From Dendrophyllia cribrosa (taxonomy: Eukaryota; Cnidaria; Anthozoa; Scleractinia; Dendrophylliidae), in the NCBI GenBank assembly GCA_024195265.1, contig JAJLRJ010000005.1, forward strand, positions 34,729,036 through 34,793,035: 64,000 nt of DNA, written 5' to 3'. Below, one piece after another: positions 53,141-64,000 of this stretch (the stretch's first letter is position 1; each line of letters begins with the position of its first letter). The position numbers were made by a program, and so were the translations under genes. Under the pieces are notes generated by a model. The model saw only the letters and a list, made by a program, of their open reading frames with translations, did not search any database and had not been told where the DNA came from.

Positions 53141-53182
53141 TTATCTAAATTTGTTTGAAGTTTGTGGACTTTATGATCAAAG

Positions 53183-54300
53183 TTATGCTACCTTGTTATT
53201 ACTTTTACAATCGTAAGAAAAGAAAATTCCTAATATTCTCGTCGGGTTATCAACCCATTTTAGATTTAATGGTTTGTCTTTCTGGTTGGCTAATTTGCCT
53301 AGCCACATTGCCTTAGTCTTTCCAATGTTTAGTTGTAGCCCTGAAATTTCACCAAAAGATCTTATAAGTTGCAACCAATTTTCCACTGATATTAAATCTG
53401 AACACAGAAGGTTTGTATCATCAGCAAACTGACTCAGCTTAATTTCATTTCTAAACGAAGAAATACCATTGACCTCATTACTTTGGCGAATTTTGTTAGA
53501 CATTATTTCTGCTGAGAGAATAAACAAATATGGGGAGAGTGGGCAGCCTTGCCTCATTCCAGTAGAGGGTTTTATCCAGTTAGTTGCGAAACCATTGTTA
53601 ACTGCTGCACTTTCGATCTCGCTATAGAACACCTTGACCCATCTTCTTAGGCCTTCTCCAAAGTTATACACTTTTAAAGAATGTTGTATACAGGACCATT
53701 CCAATGTATCAAAGGCTTTACGAAAATCCAGTGACACAAGAATACTAGGGATATTGTCTTTGTTAGTTTGCTCCATGACATCACTTATAAGCCTAATATT
53801 TTCACCAATGTATCTATCTTTTACAAAACCTCAGTGTTTGGTCAGGGTGGATAAGATGAGGTAATAATGGTTCAATTCGTTTGGCAATGGCTTTTGAAGC
53901 AATCTTGTAGTCTACGTTTGAGAGTTATTGGTCTCCAATTTTGAAGCTAATTTAACGCGGAGTCCTCCTTGGGTATAAGACTTATATCCCTCTTCGTTGT
54001 GAGATTGATAGTTTTCCTTTTTCATATCCAACATTAAAGGACTTAACTAAATTAGTAGTAGATTAGTAGTAAATTAGTTAAAATTAGTAGTAAATTAGTA
54101 GTAAATTAGTAGTAGGTATTAGATTTGTAGTAGTATTATCTATATTTTGTAGATCCGCACTTAAACAGATTTTCCTATCGCGCTCATCCAATTGATCCTT
54201 AACAAAACGTTCGCGCTCCCTATTAATTTTTGCTTTTAATTTGGCAAAAGAAATTGTAGAAATTCTGATTTCCATTTTAAGAAGTTCCCAAAGCATTTGC
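53183..54300 (-). pseudogene. Tx1/L1-like LINE reverse transcriptase, decayed
   Basis: The minus frame 53776-53183 holds the reverse-transcriptase palm: VSLDFRKAFDTLEW (motif A), GMRQGCPLSPYLFILSAE, and the catalytic LSQFADDTNLL (FADD). Upstream, in shifted frames to about 54060, are an NWRPITL block, KIASKAIAKRIEPLLPHLI and an SQRRG block, and farther up a helical pre-RT segment (54296-54084). The coding strand is interrupted by frameshifts, a stop near 53829 and a TAGTAGTAAATT tandem expansion (54045-54120). It abuts and truncates the Polinton remnant. Confidence 0.85.
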
Positions 54301-54580
54301 TCATCTTGGACATAACTGTATTTACTTCAGAGCTCAGGATAGGATTTCCGAATCCATTCGATGTAATCTTCATCCTTGAGTAAATTGTTATTGAATTTCC
54401 AGAAAACTGGTCTCCGGGTAGACAGTTTTTTCCAATGAATAGAGAAACAGACTAGCTATTGATGGTTGAATGTCAACTTTGTGAACATATTTTGTAAAAA
54501 ATTTTGCCATTAAAAACATAATCTATTCTCGATTTCATTTTTAGAGCCTTTGATTCATATGAATATTTGTCAACATTTGG
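54301..54580. other. LINE-derived or unassigned sequence
   Basis: Probably the 5' continuation of the LINE on the minus strand (endonuclease-linker region) in decayed frames. Nothing diagnostic is seen. Confidence 0.35.
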
Positions 54581-54770
54581 GTGTTTAAAAATTATACGGA
54601 GTTTGTCTGGGACAAGCAGGTCCATGTTGTAGCCCTAGAAGAAACAAACAAGGTTCTGTCTGAAACACCCCTTTTAAAGTTCTTCAACCCAGAGATTCTG
54701 TCCATCCTGCAGTGCGATGCATCAATATACGGCCTGGGCGCCCAATTGGTTATGCCTCCAGATATCTGAT
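54581..54770 (+). pseudogene. Ty3/gypsy-like polyprotein fragment (RT/RNase H junction)
   Basis: The frame contains FVWDKQVHVVALEETNKVLS, LKFFNPEILSILQCDASIYG and LGAQLVMP, the segment entering RNase H of Ty3/gypsy-type Pol proteins (LQCDAS-x-x-GLGA is the first catalytic D region). It ends at a stop at 54767. A probable continuation, part of the integrase, lies at 55845-56080 after an intervening insertion. Confidence 0.7.
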
Positions 54771-54778
54771 GACGACAT

Positions 54779-55838
54779 ACAGTAGGACCTTCACTTACGG
54801 ACACCTCCTGTAAGCAGACACTTCCCTTAAGCGAACACGATATAACGAACCTCGATATAACGAAATCCTCATTATAACGAACACAATCCGGCAGCCCAAA
54901 CGTAAAATCTACCCTGATAAAACGAATAAATGTCAACGCGCGACGAAAGATGAATGCGGAACAGACCAACAGTGTGTGCAGTGTCTGCAAAGGTATAACC
55001 TGTACAGTTTTCCAGTGCCGTAGTTATATTTACAGTGAACTGTAGCTTCATACAGGCATTAAAGTGCAAATACTATTTGTTGAGATCCGGCAATACATGT
55101 ACGTGCACCGTTACAAAACAGTTATTAGCTATACCTCGATATAACGGGGACATTTTTGGTTGTTTTTCCGCAATTTCGTAATAACGAGGTTTATAATAAT
55201 AATACTTTAATACTCGACTTTGGCTAAAATAATTACATCGAATTTACAATTAAAAAGATAACAAAAAGCAAACTTTGCTATACTATATACAATATACTTG
55301 TATGCCTTTATACTATTTACTTGTGCAGCCTTGCCCCGCGCTGGATAAATGAGTCCCTATTTCTATTTGTACGCGGTACGGGCACATGTACCCGTTGGGA
55401 TCTAAAACGGTACGAGTGCGTAGCCTCATTAATGAATCTCCTACATGGGTGGTCCTCTGAGGCTAAAATATTATTAAAAGCTTGCACAGTATGTTTATCT
55501 CTCCTAACATCTAGTGGCTCTAGGGTCTTTCTATCTAGGCCTAGAATGTCCATACATCGATTTTGTACGCGCTGTAAATCCTCAACCAGATAATTCGGAA
55601 TACCACCCCAGATGGGCGAGGCATACTCCAGAAGTGGGCGTAACGAACCCTCGATATAATGAACCAATTTCCCCAGTCCCTCGGCACTTCGTTAAATCAA
55701 AGTTCCACTGTACTGGTGCATTATATGCCCCCTAGTGCACTATTTGTTTTTTCAGCCTCTTGTGAGTGGACACCTCCCGTAAGCGGTCACTTGCCCTTGG
55801 TCCCGAGGGTGTCCACTTACGGGAGGTTCGACTGTGCT
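54779..55838. mobile_element. Composite MITE region between two gypsy fragments
   Basis: Between the two gypsy fragments lie ends with CTTACGGACACCTCC (about 54795) and GTCCACTTACGGGAGGTTCG (about 55812), ATATAACGAA repeats (54840-54880, 55137-55190, 55650) and a CR1-like LINE fragment (55317-55667). The 55712-55838 end is the second copy of the repeat at 12328-12462. The exact nesting order is not resolved. Confidence 0.5.
55317..55667 (-). pseudogene. CR1-like LINE reverse transcriptase, C-terminal fragment
   Basis: The minus frame reads LRPLLEYASPIWGGIPNYLV, LQRVQNRCMDILGL and LDVRRDKHTVQAFNNILAS. This is the common C-terminal region of CR1/L2-type LINEs (Y..P.W.......L...Q.R.......R....R). 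It is cut at both ends. It differs from the fragment at 20283-20640. Confidence 0.75.
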
Positions 55839-55844
55839 TGTATG

Positions 55845-56080
55845 GTGGCTCACCAGATACCATCAAGGTCCTGGGAGTCCATCAACACAGATCTCTTAGA
55901 ATTTCAAGGCAGGGATTTCCTTGTAACCACTGATTACTACTCAAACTTCTTTGGGGTTGACTGGCTTGCCAATAAGAAAACCAAAGAAGTCATTTCCAAG
56001 TTGAAAAGTCACAAGGCTAGGCATGGAATCTCGGACTGCTTATTTAGTGACAAATTAAGAGTATTAGACCACATTAATAA
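55845..56080 (+). pseudogene. Ty3/gypsy-like integrase core fragment
   Basis: The frame reads HQIPSRSWESINTDLLEFQG, RDFLVTTDYYSNFFGVDWLA and SKLKSHKARHGISDCLFSDK, the start of the rve integrase core with the first catalytic D in INTDL and a second D in LFSDK. It is followed by a microsatellite where the rest is lost. It belongs with the RNase H fragment at 54581. Confidence 0.75.
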
Positions 56081-56084
56081 AGGT

Positions 56085-56205
56085 TACTACTTACTACTTA
56101 CTACTACTTACTACTACTTACTACTACTAACTACTAACTACTAACTACTAACTACTAACTACTAACTACTAACTACTAACTACTAACTACTAACTACTAC
56201 TACTA
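56085..56205. repeat. (ACTACT/ACTAACT)n microsatellite
   Basis: Starts as TTACTAC units and becomes uninterrupted ACTAACT heptamers, about 120 bp in all, at the broken end of the integrase fragment. Confidence 0.95.
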
Positions 56206-57714
56206 CAGTAACTACAAATACAAATCAATAAAAAAAGTAAGTAAAAACTAACCAAGTCCAGCATGACAGTGTATTGCAACCTAAAAGATAAAGGATTAAA
56301 TTGGTATTACTGACAAATACAAGGTTAATGCCAAAATAATGATTCCTGGAAACATTATTATGGAATTTCTGGAACTACACTGTATGGCATATAACACATG
56401 GGGCCTGCAATATTTTTGTATATTGTTTGCAAAGAGTAAGCATAAAATTAAAAATTAAAATTTTGATTGAGATAAGAGCAGTGCAGTTAATTTCAAACTA
56501 CAGGGTTGATATACTCTGTAGGGCAGTTACCCAATACTAGTTGCTCCTAAATTATGTCACTATTACATGACAACAAAGATGGCCAATTTGTGTCATCTGA
56601 GGGAACCAAACATGGTCTCCCAACATTTTTTAAGAAAATCCCACAATTCTTGAAGTTCAACCAAATATACCGTAAAGTTCCAAATTAAAGTAACCACCCC
56701 TCCCCCCCCCAAAAAAAAAGTGGCGAGCCCCCCAAAAGAAACGAGACCAATTTTTTTTTTTAACTTCGAACTGCTCTGTGTCTAGTTTTATGAAAACACT
56801 TCCCGGCTGCCAGGTATCTAGACACATATTTCTGCTTTCTTTTATTTTAATGTTCCTTTAAATGTCAAGAGACCAAACATTTGAAAAGTATTATGCCATG
56901 ACCCGTACATATTAAAAATTGCTATTTGTCGGGGTACACCAATGTTTTATGTTCACAGCTTTGTCACATATGGAGATTATATTGTGGGACATTTGGTTAC
57001 CTTTTTTAGCATCGAATTAATAATGATCATGTGTACCGATCACCCGCACCATGTGAGTTTTCACTGAACCTTGAACAATCGAAAATTGAGTGCAGTAGAA
57101 TTACAGAGTTTTGAAAATCGAAGGATCTTGATCAACTAGAGTTGTACAACCAGAACTGTGAGATTAAACTGCTAGTAAGATTATTAACTAAATGTGATTT
57201 TCCTTTGTTGGCATGAACCAATTCTGGACAAAACTGGCGACCCTGCCAGGATGAGGGATAAACAGAAATTTCACCAGAAAAACAACAATACTTCACCCGT
57301 GAAGACAAACATTGCAGATGACAATGTGAGTTCGAAAGCAACAATGGCAGAGCTTGAAGAAGCGTTGAATAAAATTTAAGTGAAGCTGTGAATGCTGAAA
57401 TTTAGGTGAGATGATGTACCTAGAATTTGAGACAAGAAGGAGTGCAAACCGTTGGAGCAATTACAGATGGCTTTAGTCAAGAAGAGCAGATAAAGGAGAT
57501 GAGCCAGACGATGTGGGGTGTCTCCAAAACGAAGACCAAAGACCCCTATTTTTTTCTGTCGTACCATCCTGAAAAGTCACAAAACGTCATAAAACATACT
57601 CATATGCTGAGAGGACCATACATTTAGCAGTGAAATAATCAGGGTCTTCGTTTTATAGTTGCAATATTACAAAATTGAGAGCCGAAAATCACCGACTGGT
57701 ACATGGCCTACAGT
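56206..57714. other. Non-coding stretch
   Basis: No recognised gene. The frame at 57194-57379 (GDPARMRDKQKFHQKNNN) and the one at 57427 are short and unassigned. C- and A-runs lie at about 56700-56720. Confidence 0.3.
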
Positions 57715-58020
57715 ACATACATCTTATTGACCAAGCGCGAGGGCCGTACTGGGAGAATATCGGCCCGAGCTCTTGACAGTACGGATCGAGCGCAGCGAGG
57801 TCCGTACAGAAAAGACCGAGGGCTGATATTCTCCTAGTACGGTCCCGAGCAAGCTTGGTTAATAAGATATTTATTACACGACTCCTGTCGGCGGGAGGAT
57901 CGCGCGGGATCATTCGGGACAATGCCCGGTCCAATACTTAAAGAATATTGGACCGGCAATCGAGCATTCTGATTGGTTGATTTTAGTTATTGGCCCTCTG
58001 ACTGACTTAGTCGTGTAATG
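57715..58020. repeat. Foldback repeat
   Basis: TCTTATTGACCAAGC (57720) pairs with GCTTGGTTAATAAGA (57853), and GGCCGTACTGGGAGAATAT pairs with ATATTCTCCTAGTACGG. A second unit follows, containing ATTGGACCGGCAATCGAGCA and TGGTTGATTTTAG. This is typical of palindromic MITEs in cnidarian DNA. No coding capacity. Confidence 0.65.
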
Positions 58021-58182
58021 AAGAGTCTTACACCATGTTAAAATTTATTTTGTCTTTCAAAATCTGTTTTCAAAACCATGGGCAACTCAAAGGAAATTTT
58101 TTTTGAGGTTGCAAAATACAAGTATTTTCCTGAAATTTGAGCTTTATTGACACAGCAGTCCGATGCAAAAAGGTCGGATAAA

Positions 58183-58215
58183 CAATAATAATAATAATAA
58201 TAATAATAACAATAT
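58183..58215. repeat. (AAT)n microsatellite
   Basis: About nine AAT units preceding a low-complexity region, probably the 3' end of a retrotransposon remnant. Confidence 0.85.
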
Positions 58216-59025
58216 TTTAACAGGAGACTCCTCTCACCAAAGTGGTTTTCAGGACGGTCCTGAGTAAAATATTAGATAGATACTAGATAAAAAGAACTAG
58301 AAAAATTCTAAAAATACTAAATTCCTAAAGATAAAAACAGGTACATAAAAAGGTATCTCTAACAAATAAGTACTAGTTACATTTCATCGTTTGTAAAGAT
58401 AAAAACAGTTATATTAAAAAACAGTCTAACCTAAAATGTTTGATTTAAAAGTAAGACCTAAAGAGTTCCAGTCCTTTAATGCATGAAAAATAATCATTTG
58501 TTTTCCCCAGTTGGTAGAGACTTTAGGAAGATGAAGGTCATGGCGTCTACGCATTGAGTGTTCTTTTTACTCGTGGCGAAGCACACGAGTTGTAAATCCG
58601 GCTTTGACTTTTCTTGTTTTTTGTCGTGTCACATTAGCGCATGCAAATTTATGCATGCATATTTTAGTTTATGTCGACGACTATATGGCTTTCAGCCATG
58701 AAATACATACCGCAGAATTTCTCTGTGTGTTGAACAGTGACAAGCAAAGTAAAGAACTACAGCGTACAATTGCACGTTTTCAAGACAATGCAAAGCGTTC
58801 ATGGATGGATAGGACCGTTTGATATTGTGTTCGCCGCTTATTCCTGTGGGATTTTTGTTCCGGCAAGTTTTGTGTTTTATATAACTAACTTGCAATTTGC
58901 TTAGCGATCGAGCTTTGAAGTGTCGGCTACTGAATGTAGTGAATGTAGTGTAGTCTTACTTTTAGAATTTAGTTTTATCGACTGAGTCAATAAGGTAAAT
59001 TGACCACGGTAAAAAGATTCAAATA

Positions 59026-59059
59026 GCTGACGTTTCGAGCGCTAGCCCTTCGTCGGAGC
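59026..59059 (-). ncRNA. Hammerhead-like motif, left arm
   Basis: On the minus strand: stem I GCT/AGC, core CCGACGA (consensus CUGANGA, one base different), stem II AGGGC...GCTC, then GAAACGTC. It mirrors the right-arm copy. Confidence 0.6.
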
Positions 59060-59713
59060 GAATCAAGGAATTGTGGGTAGTGTGTGGTTTTATATAGTAA
59101 GCGGTGGAGCTACGCTATTGGTGGAAATTTGGTGACGTGAAAAACAAATGCAGATTAGTTGAATGAAAAGCGTTCGTTGATTCCGTGGGGTTTGAGAGTG
59201 CCGATTTGAAAGATGATTTTTTGTTCTAGGTTTTTACGGCTTTCTGTGTTACCCTGGTGTAGGGAAAGGCCGCAGATTGTCATGTGTTGTTTAGAATGCT
59301 TAGTAAGATTAAAATGGCGCGCGACTGGTTTGGATGCGTCTGTCATTTTTTTCAACGTCTCGTCTCGAAACAGGGAGGAGACTGGGCGACCGTTTTCGTG
59401 AACATCTCCGAGACGTTGAAAAAAATGACAAAGACGCATCCAAACCAGTCGCGCGCCATTTTAATCTTACTAACCATTCTAAACAACACATGACAATCTG
59501 CGGCCTTTCCCTACACCAGGGTAACACAGAAAGCCGTAAAAACCTAGAACAAAAAATCATCTTTCAAATCGGCACTCTCAAACCCCACGGAATCAACGAA
59601 CGCTTTTCATTCAACTAATCTGCATTTGTTTTTCACGTCACCAAATTTCCACCAATAGCGTAGCTCCACCGCTTACTATATAAAACCACACACTACCCAC
59701 AATTCCTTGATTC

Positions 59714-59747
59714 GCTCCGACGAAGGGCTAGCGCTCGAAACGTCAGC
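59714..59747 (+). ncRNA. Hammerhead-like motif, right arm
   Basis: GCT, CCGACGA, AGGGCTAGCGCTC, GAAACGTC, AGC: the arrangement of a minimal type I hammerhead with a C in place of the core U, which should reduce activity. Its position downstream of the protein end matches the terminal repeat region of Penelope-like elements. Confidence 0.6.
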
Positions 59748-59886
59748 TATTTGAATCTTTTTACGGTGGTCAATTTACCTTATCGACTCAGTCGATAAAA
59801 CTAAATTCTCGTGTTTCATCCCCCCACCGACGCAGCACCACAGTTTCTCTAGAAACTAACCCCATTCATTTGTAGTCTTACTTTTA

Positions 59887-60228
59887 AACTCGTGTATACA
59901 CGCAAGCATAATGCACGGGTTATCGGAAACGGTGACTAAATAAAATTCTCTCACTCACTCACTCGCTCCTCAATTCCATCAGCTGTAAACTTCGTGAGTA
60001 TTAAATGCTTTGTTACGAATACGTTTCGTAACAAGAACAACGTGAATCCAGCGATAACAATAATTAATTTGATTTATACGAATATAAACAACAATAAGCT
60101 TAAAGATGTTTCGCATTTGGAGTTTTTAGTGCAACGTTAAAATCTATTTAAAAGGATTTTTCAACCGAGACACGCGTTTTGATGCGTATCTACCTTAAAA
60201 TAATAAAATTTAGACCTTATCGACTAAG
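59887..60228. other. Non-coding stretch
   Basis: Short CACTCACTCACTC run near 59955 and a TTACGAATACGTTTCGTAA palindrome at about 60013-60031. No gene. Confidence 0.35.
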
Positions 60229-60303
60229 TGTTCTTCGGTAGCGCAGTGGATAGATGTTTTGGCTTAGCCCCGGACGGCCCGAGTTCAAGTCACGCTCGAG
60301 ACT
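60229..60303 (+). repeat. tRNA-like sequence, probable SINE head
   Basis: TAGCGCAGTGGATAG fits the box A promoter and GAGTTCAAGTC, about 40 bp on, fits a degenerate box B, with tRNA-like spacing. The acceptor stem does not pair cleanly and a T-rich tract follows at once, so it is a tRNA-derived SINE or tRNA pseudogene rather than a working tRNA gene. Confidence 0.55.
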
Positions 60304-63095
60304 TCTTTTTTCTTTTTTTTTTTTGTCCTGTTTTTTTTTTTCTTCGGACTGGACATTATGAAAGTGATGTTCTGTTTTTTTTTCCCGTTCGTCAAAAATC
60401 CTTACGTTTAATTTTTTTTTGAAAATATCGAACCGTGTCAGTGTGGAAACGTAAGCTTACGGCAATATTTTGTACGCGTTCGCATTTCTTCTACACGGGT
60501 TGACTCTTAGGAGCCTTTGATTAGACATAATTTTAAGCTTCTGTCTCCCCACACAATGTCTGCCAGCCTAATCAAATAATGGTAATATCAGACAAATATT
60601 ACAACACAAGAACATTAATAATTGAAGGGTCAATTGGAATACTATGCTAAGTAGGATAAATTGGAAAAAAAAATAAACATTGCTCCTAATTAGCTGTTTT
60701 TGTCACAGACTTGTTTTCATGTGATAAATATTGCCCTATATGTTTTTCGCTGGTTTTGTGCTTCATTTTCTAGAAAAAAAAATGGTCCAAAAATGCTGTC
60801 GGCTAATAAAACTCGAACACTGCAGCAATTTGTCTTTGTGTACTTGATTCCTCTTGGGATTACTGTTTTCACTGCTTTTTAACTGCTCAAGTTGTTGGTT
60901 TCACTTGATAACAGCGCAAGTTGTTGGTTTCACTGCTTTTAATGTTCGTTTCACTTGAAAAATGCGCGAGTCGGTCAGGGTTAGGGTTAAGTTTTGGCTT
61001 AGGGTTAGTGCTTGGAAAAGCACGGAAAAAGCACAAGTTCAGATGGCCAAGTTTGGGTCTGTGCCGCTAAATTCCGCTCAAGAAAAAAAAATAATCCCGA
61101 ACCGAAGTTTGTTCCCTCAAAACCGTTTCATTTTATCGCCAATAGTCGGCCACTTAGTTTCGCACTATCTCCTTTGCGGAACTCCTAGGAAGCGCTCCCG
61201 ATTGTCTGCTGCCGGCTCATAGCCTTTGCCTGCCTTGCAAGAACTCACTTCGAGCTGCCTAAAGCTGTATTTTAAGTGCTCGAACACACATAGCGGGCCT
61301 CTCTGCCACTGTCGCAGAGCATGTCGGGAAATTCTATGGCAAATCCGAAATGGAGTTCCCGCTCCAAAAATTATTAATAACAAAATATTACTAGTACTTA
61401 GTTCCATATTGGAAGTGAAGAGCTGCCTCATTGCGAGATGCTGGTTAAGCTGGATAAAAATCTTGAAAACGTCGGGTTGACATAAATCAAATTTACGCCA
61501 TCGCCGTGGAATTGGGCAAAAATCCTTCAGTTCTGTGCATTACGAAAGGTCTTAGATTTTTCCCACATGTATTAAATAAATAAAATTTAATCTATTTGTC
61601 TTGATTTCGTGCCGGTTATTTCTACATCTACATCTACATTTAATAAGTCGGTAAAATCCAAAGACATCACACCAACTATAAAACAACATTAATTCTCGAA
61701 TCATCCGCCTCAGATTTTATAGACGAATACATAGCGTTTGTTTAATAAAAAGTGAACACTGGACACTGGACAGCGAAGCAAGAAATATAAGCGTGGTAGG
61801 AATCCCGATTAATTTCACTTCTTTCTGTTGTTTGCCTTTCATGAATTTTTATAGTCGTGAAGTTGGAGTGCGAGTTTCCCTTGCGCTAGTGAATGTTTCT
61901 CGGGCGAAAATAACCCAGTTAACCTTTTCTATGTTTCGGATACGGAGGAATAAAAATTGGATATATTTTTTTTGCAAGATGCGTTGCGTTACTGGAAAGG
62001 TTTCAAATTACTTTTCACATTATGCAAATTGCAGCATTTTTACCTCAACTGAAAAAATATAGAAAGGGCTAAATTTGTTTCTCTCCTCGTAAATTATCAC
62101 TCCTGTCCTTAACTTTGATTAAATTTATAAGTTTCATTCAAAATTTATTATAATAATGGCAGGAATACTTCCAGCAAAACTGTCAATTTGAAAAGTTGTT
62201 TTAACCCCGGTTCCGGACCAGACAAAATAAACTGAAAGATTCTGACACAGTGGACACGCTATTTTAATAATTTGCGTGCGATCTCGCACGCTTGCATGTG
62301 TCTTCTTGTTTTTGAAGGTTAACGCGCTTCTTTGTTAGCGTGCTCACACTATTCCAATACTCCCTATATCATACGATCTAGGCAACATTTCAAAGTTGTT
62401 AGACTGCTACGAATAACAAGAAAAACTAACTTCATTTCTGATTATGGTGATAGAATTTTATGCAATCCAGCTAGATGGTCAGAAATGATTAACAATGAAC
62501 TGATAAGTTAGAATATGCGTGTTTTTGTTCTTCTAGAGGGGGTCCGGGGTATGCCTCCCCCCCCCCCCCCCCCCCCGCATGGTACATTTTGGCCAGAAAT
62601 GCATAAAAATAATCAATCAATTAACTTTATTTAAACACGGTAAAACGGCTCAGTAAAAACTGATTTTCAGACATGCCGTGCACTTAAATATAATATAATC
62701 TAAATAAGCTAATAAGTGAGACGATGTGTTTTTTTTTGGGGGGGGAGTCTGGTGTTATGCCTCCCCATGGAAAATTTTAAAATTTCAGTCACAAGATCAG
62801 AAGATAGACAATCCTGTCATGTGTTGTAAAAAAATAAAATTAATGTACTAGGTAGGTAGAACGTGTCATGTTTCACAACATATGGATATGTTTATAGATC
62901 GAGCAAAAGGTCATGTTTGATAAGACTAATATTTGACGCAGCTTTTTTACTATCTGAACCGTTTCAAAGATCCTCGATTTTGTAATCACGAATCATGGCA
63001 GATAGAATGTGTAAATCACGGGTCACGGGCAAGGATAATTTCACGGATCACGGATAGAATTTTTCGCTTTTCATGAATGACGGGCCGAATTTAGG
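60304..63095. other. Non-coding stretch
   Basis: No gene. Contains T-rich runs (60305-60345), GGGTTAGGGTTAAG and TTAGGGTTAG at 60977-61008, a poly-C run near 62556-62577 and a G-run at about 62736. ORFs at 60962, 61226 and 61793 show no domain. Confidence 0.35.
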
Positions 63096-64000
63096 GTGTT
63101 ACAGTTCTGGGATGGTGTCTATGGTTGCTACGCAACCAGTAGACACAAAAAGGGGCTGACTTTTCCCAGATTAGAACTTGTTTTGGCTTACATGGGCAGC
63201 AAACCTCGTAGAAAACGTAAAAAATGCCCTGCAAGGTCAACCAGTGAGATCAGTTCATGGAAGGCAGCACTGTGGCCCTTTACTGGATCAAAGGGGGAGG
63301 GAGTACCTATAAGCAATTTGTGGCAAATAGAGTGAGCAAGATCAGAGGCAAGCACTACATTAAAATAGAGACATGTGGGCACCGACTAGAATCCTGCTGA
63401 TGTTGGCAACAGAGGATGCGAAGCAGACAAGTTACCCGAATTATGGTTGAAGGGACACGCATGGTTGACAGATCCTGACCAGTGGCCAGTTGAAATACTT
63501 ACAGAACCTAGCAAAGAAACAGAGACAGAAGCCTTGAAACTGACCAAAGACGAATTTGCCACTGCTGTGAAGAACAAGAACGAGCTTGATGAGATTTTAG
63601 AGGGACACAGTTTCTGGAAGACAGTCTGAGTGACAGCATGGATCAAAAGATTTATCAGCAACTGCAAGATGAACAAATCAGCATGACTTGCTGGTCCTTT
63701 GACGACAGTTGAGACTGATGCGCAAGTGCAATGATGGCTCAAAAGAGCACAAGAAAGCTACAGTGGGACAAAGAAGTTCAAGCAAGACCAGTTGAGGCTC
63801 AACTTGCAGAAGAATGGCGAGGGGTTGTACGAGTGCTGCAGTGGAATACAGGGAAGCTACCCAACATACCTACCACCAAGTGTGGTGTTGTCAGAGAAGT
63901 TGATTCAAAATGGACACACCCTGACAATACATGGGGAAGTTGGTCTCACAATTGGGTCATCAGACGTGATTATTGGATACCTCGGCTGAGACAGTTAACC
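63096..64000 (+). pseudogene. BEL/Pao retrotransposon Pol fragment (runs off the window)
   Basis: Successive plus-strand frames read the end of RNase H and the start of integrase of a BEL/Pao polyprotein. The blocks are LTFPRLELVLAYMG; a VHG...TVAL-like region in a shifted frame; KHYIKIETCGHR; a block with ELWLKGHAWLTDPDQWPV; KRAQESYS; then LRLNLQKNGEGLYECCSGIQ, GSYPTYLPPSVVLSEKLIQN and HTLTIHGEVGLT, which is the integrase zinc-finger (H...H..., with cysteines just upstream). Several one-base shifts and stops show decay. It continues beyond 64000, so its right border is unknown. Confidence 0.88.

Larger units (their letters stand above)
58949..59886. mobile_element. Penelope-like retroelement insertion, inverted dimer
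   Basis: A 16-bp direct repeat TGTAGTCTTACTTTTA (58949-58964 and 59871-59886) flanks the insert. 58965-59363 and about 59410-59809 are near-identical inverted copies around a ~46-bp spacer, followed by a 60-bp tail. Each arm encodes, outward, the end of a Penelope-type protein: in the right arm (about 59380-59618) LGDRFREHLRDVEK, ARHFNLTNHSKQHMTICGLS and IFQIGTLKPHGINERF, the GIY-YIG endonuclease C-terminus. Each arm also has a hammerhead-like motif. Inverted or tandem partial copies with variable duplications are typical of Penelope-like elements. Confidence 0.85.

Noticed and set aside
60229..60303. Functional tRNA gene
   Set aside because: Box A and B are present, but the acceptor stem does not pair and the sequence runs into a long T tract as in SINE heads.
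60977..61008. Internal telomere array
   Set aside because: Only a few scattered GGGTTA units are present, not an array.
1..64000. CRISPR array or bacterial operon
   Set aside because: Tandem repeats here are contiguous or transposon-derived without unique spacers, and gene structure and elements are eukaryotic.

Overview
This window is animal nuclear DNA, most likely from a cnidarian such as a coral or sea anemone. It is AT-rich and intron-like, with almost no long host ORFs, and is crowded with decayed transposons. The organism is inferred from the combination of Polinton, BEL/Pao, Penelope-like, CR1-like and Tx1-like fragments, tRNA-derived SINEs and many palindromic MITEs; no species-specific marker was seen.

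1-30.5 kb: mostly non-coding host DNA with insertions. These are a 5'-truncated LINE with a 14-bp target duplication (1597-2299), several terminal-inverted-repeat elements (2570-3531, 5298-7177, 17754-18947, 21077-21615, 27284-27974, 28561-30055), SINE and LINE fragments, a decayed coding remnant with a Myb-like end (22082-23785), and large simple-sequence arrays (8468-9147, 22760-22972). There is also a striking cluster of GGAAC/GTTCC motifs (24110-24940). One probable host exon lies on the minus strand (4377-5056). A hammerhead-ribozyme-like mini-insertion of 82 bp sits inside a MITE at 21144-21225.

30,734-48,132: the centrepiece, a complete but partly decayed 17.4-kb Polinton/Maverick (adintovirus-like) element with a 5-bp target duplication (CCCTC). 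Its ~245-bp terminal inverted repeats each contain a near-perfect 161-bp palindrome that could fold into a hairpin, and each repeat runs into the start codon of the outermost gene. Left to right it carries an intact YqaJ-type nuclease (+), three small membrane-protein genes or remnants and a zinc-ribbon gene (-), two structural or membrane genes (-), a large broken structural gene (+), a broken coiled-coil membrane gene (-), a major capsid protein candidate (+), a packaging ATPase (+), five small genes (+), an integrase (+) and a badly broken protein-primed DNA polymerase B (-). Most genes share a TATATACAC-like motif just upstream of the ATG. Three small genes near the integrase have diverged inverted counterparts in the left half, so the genome looks chimeric.

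48.1-53.2 kb: remnants of a second, diverged Polinton-lineage element abut the first. They are themselves cut by a 1.4-kb TIR element (51458-52865) and by a Tx1-like LINE (from 53183). The 17.4-kb element appears to have inserted inside a third, ~210-bp palindrome whose ends resemble its own termini.

53.2-64 kb: LINE, Ty3/gypsy-like, CR1-like, Penelope-like (an inverted dimer with two hammerhead-like motifs and a 16-bp target duplication), tRNA-like and BEL/Pao fragments, the last running off the window end. No bacterial genes, CRISPR arrays or rRNA genes were seen.
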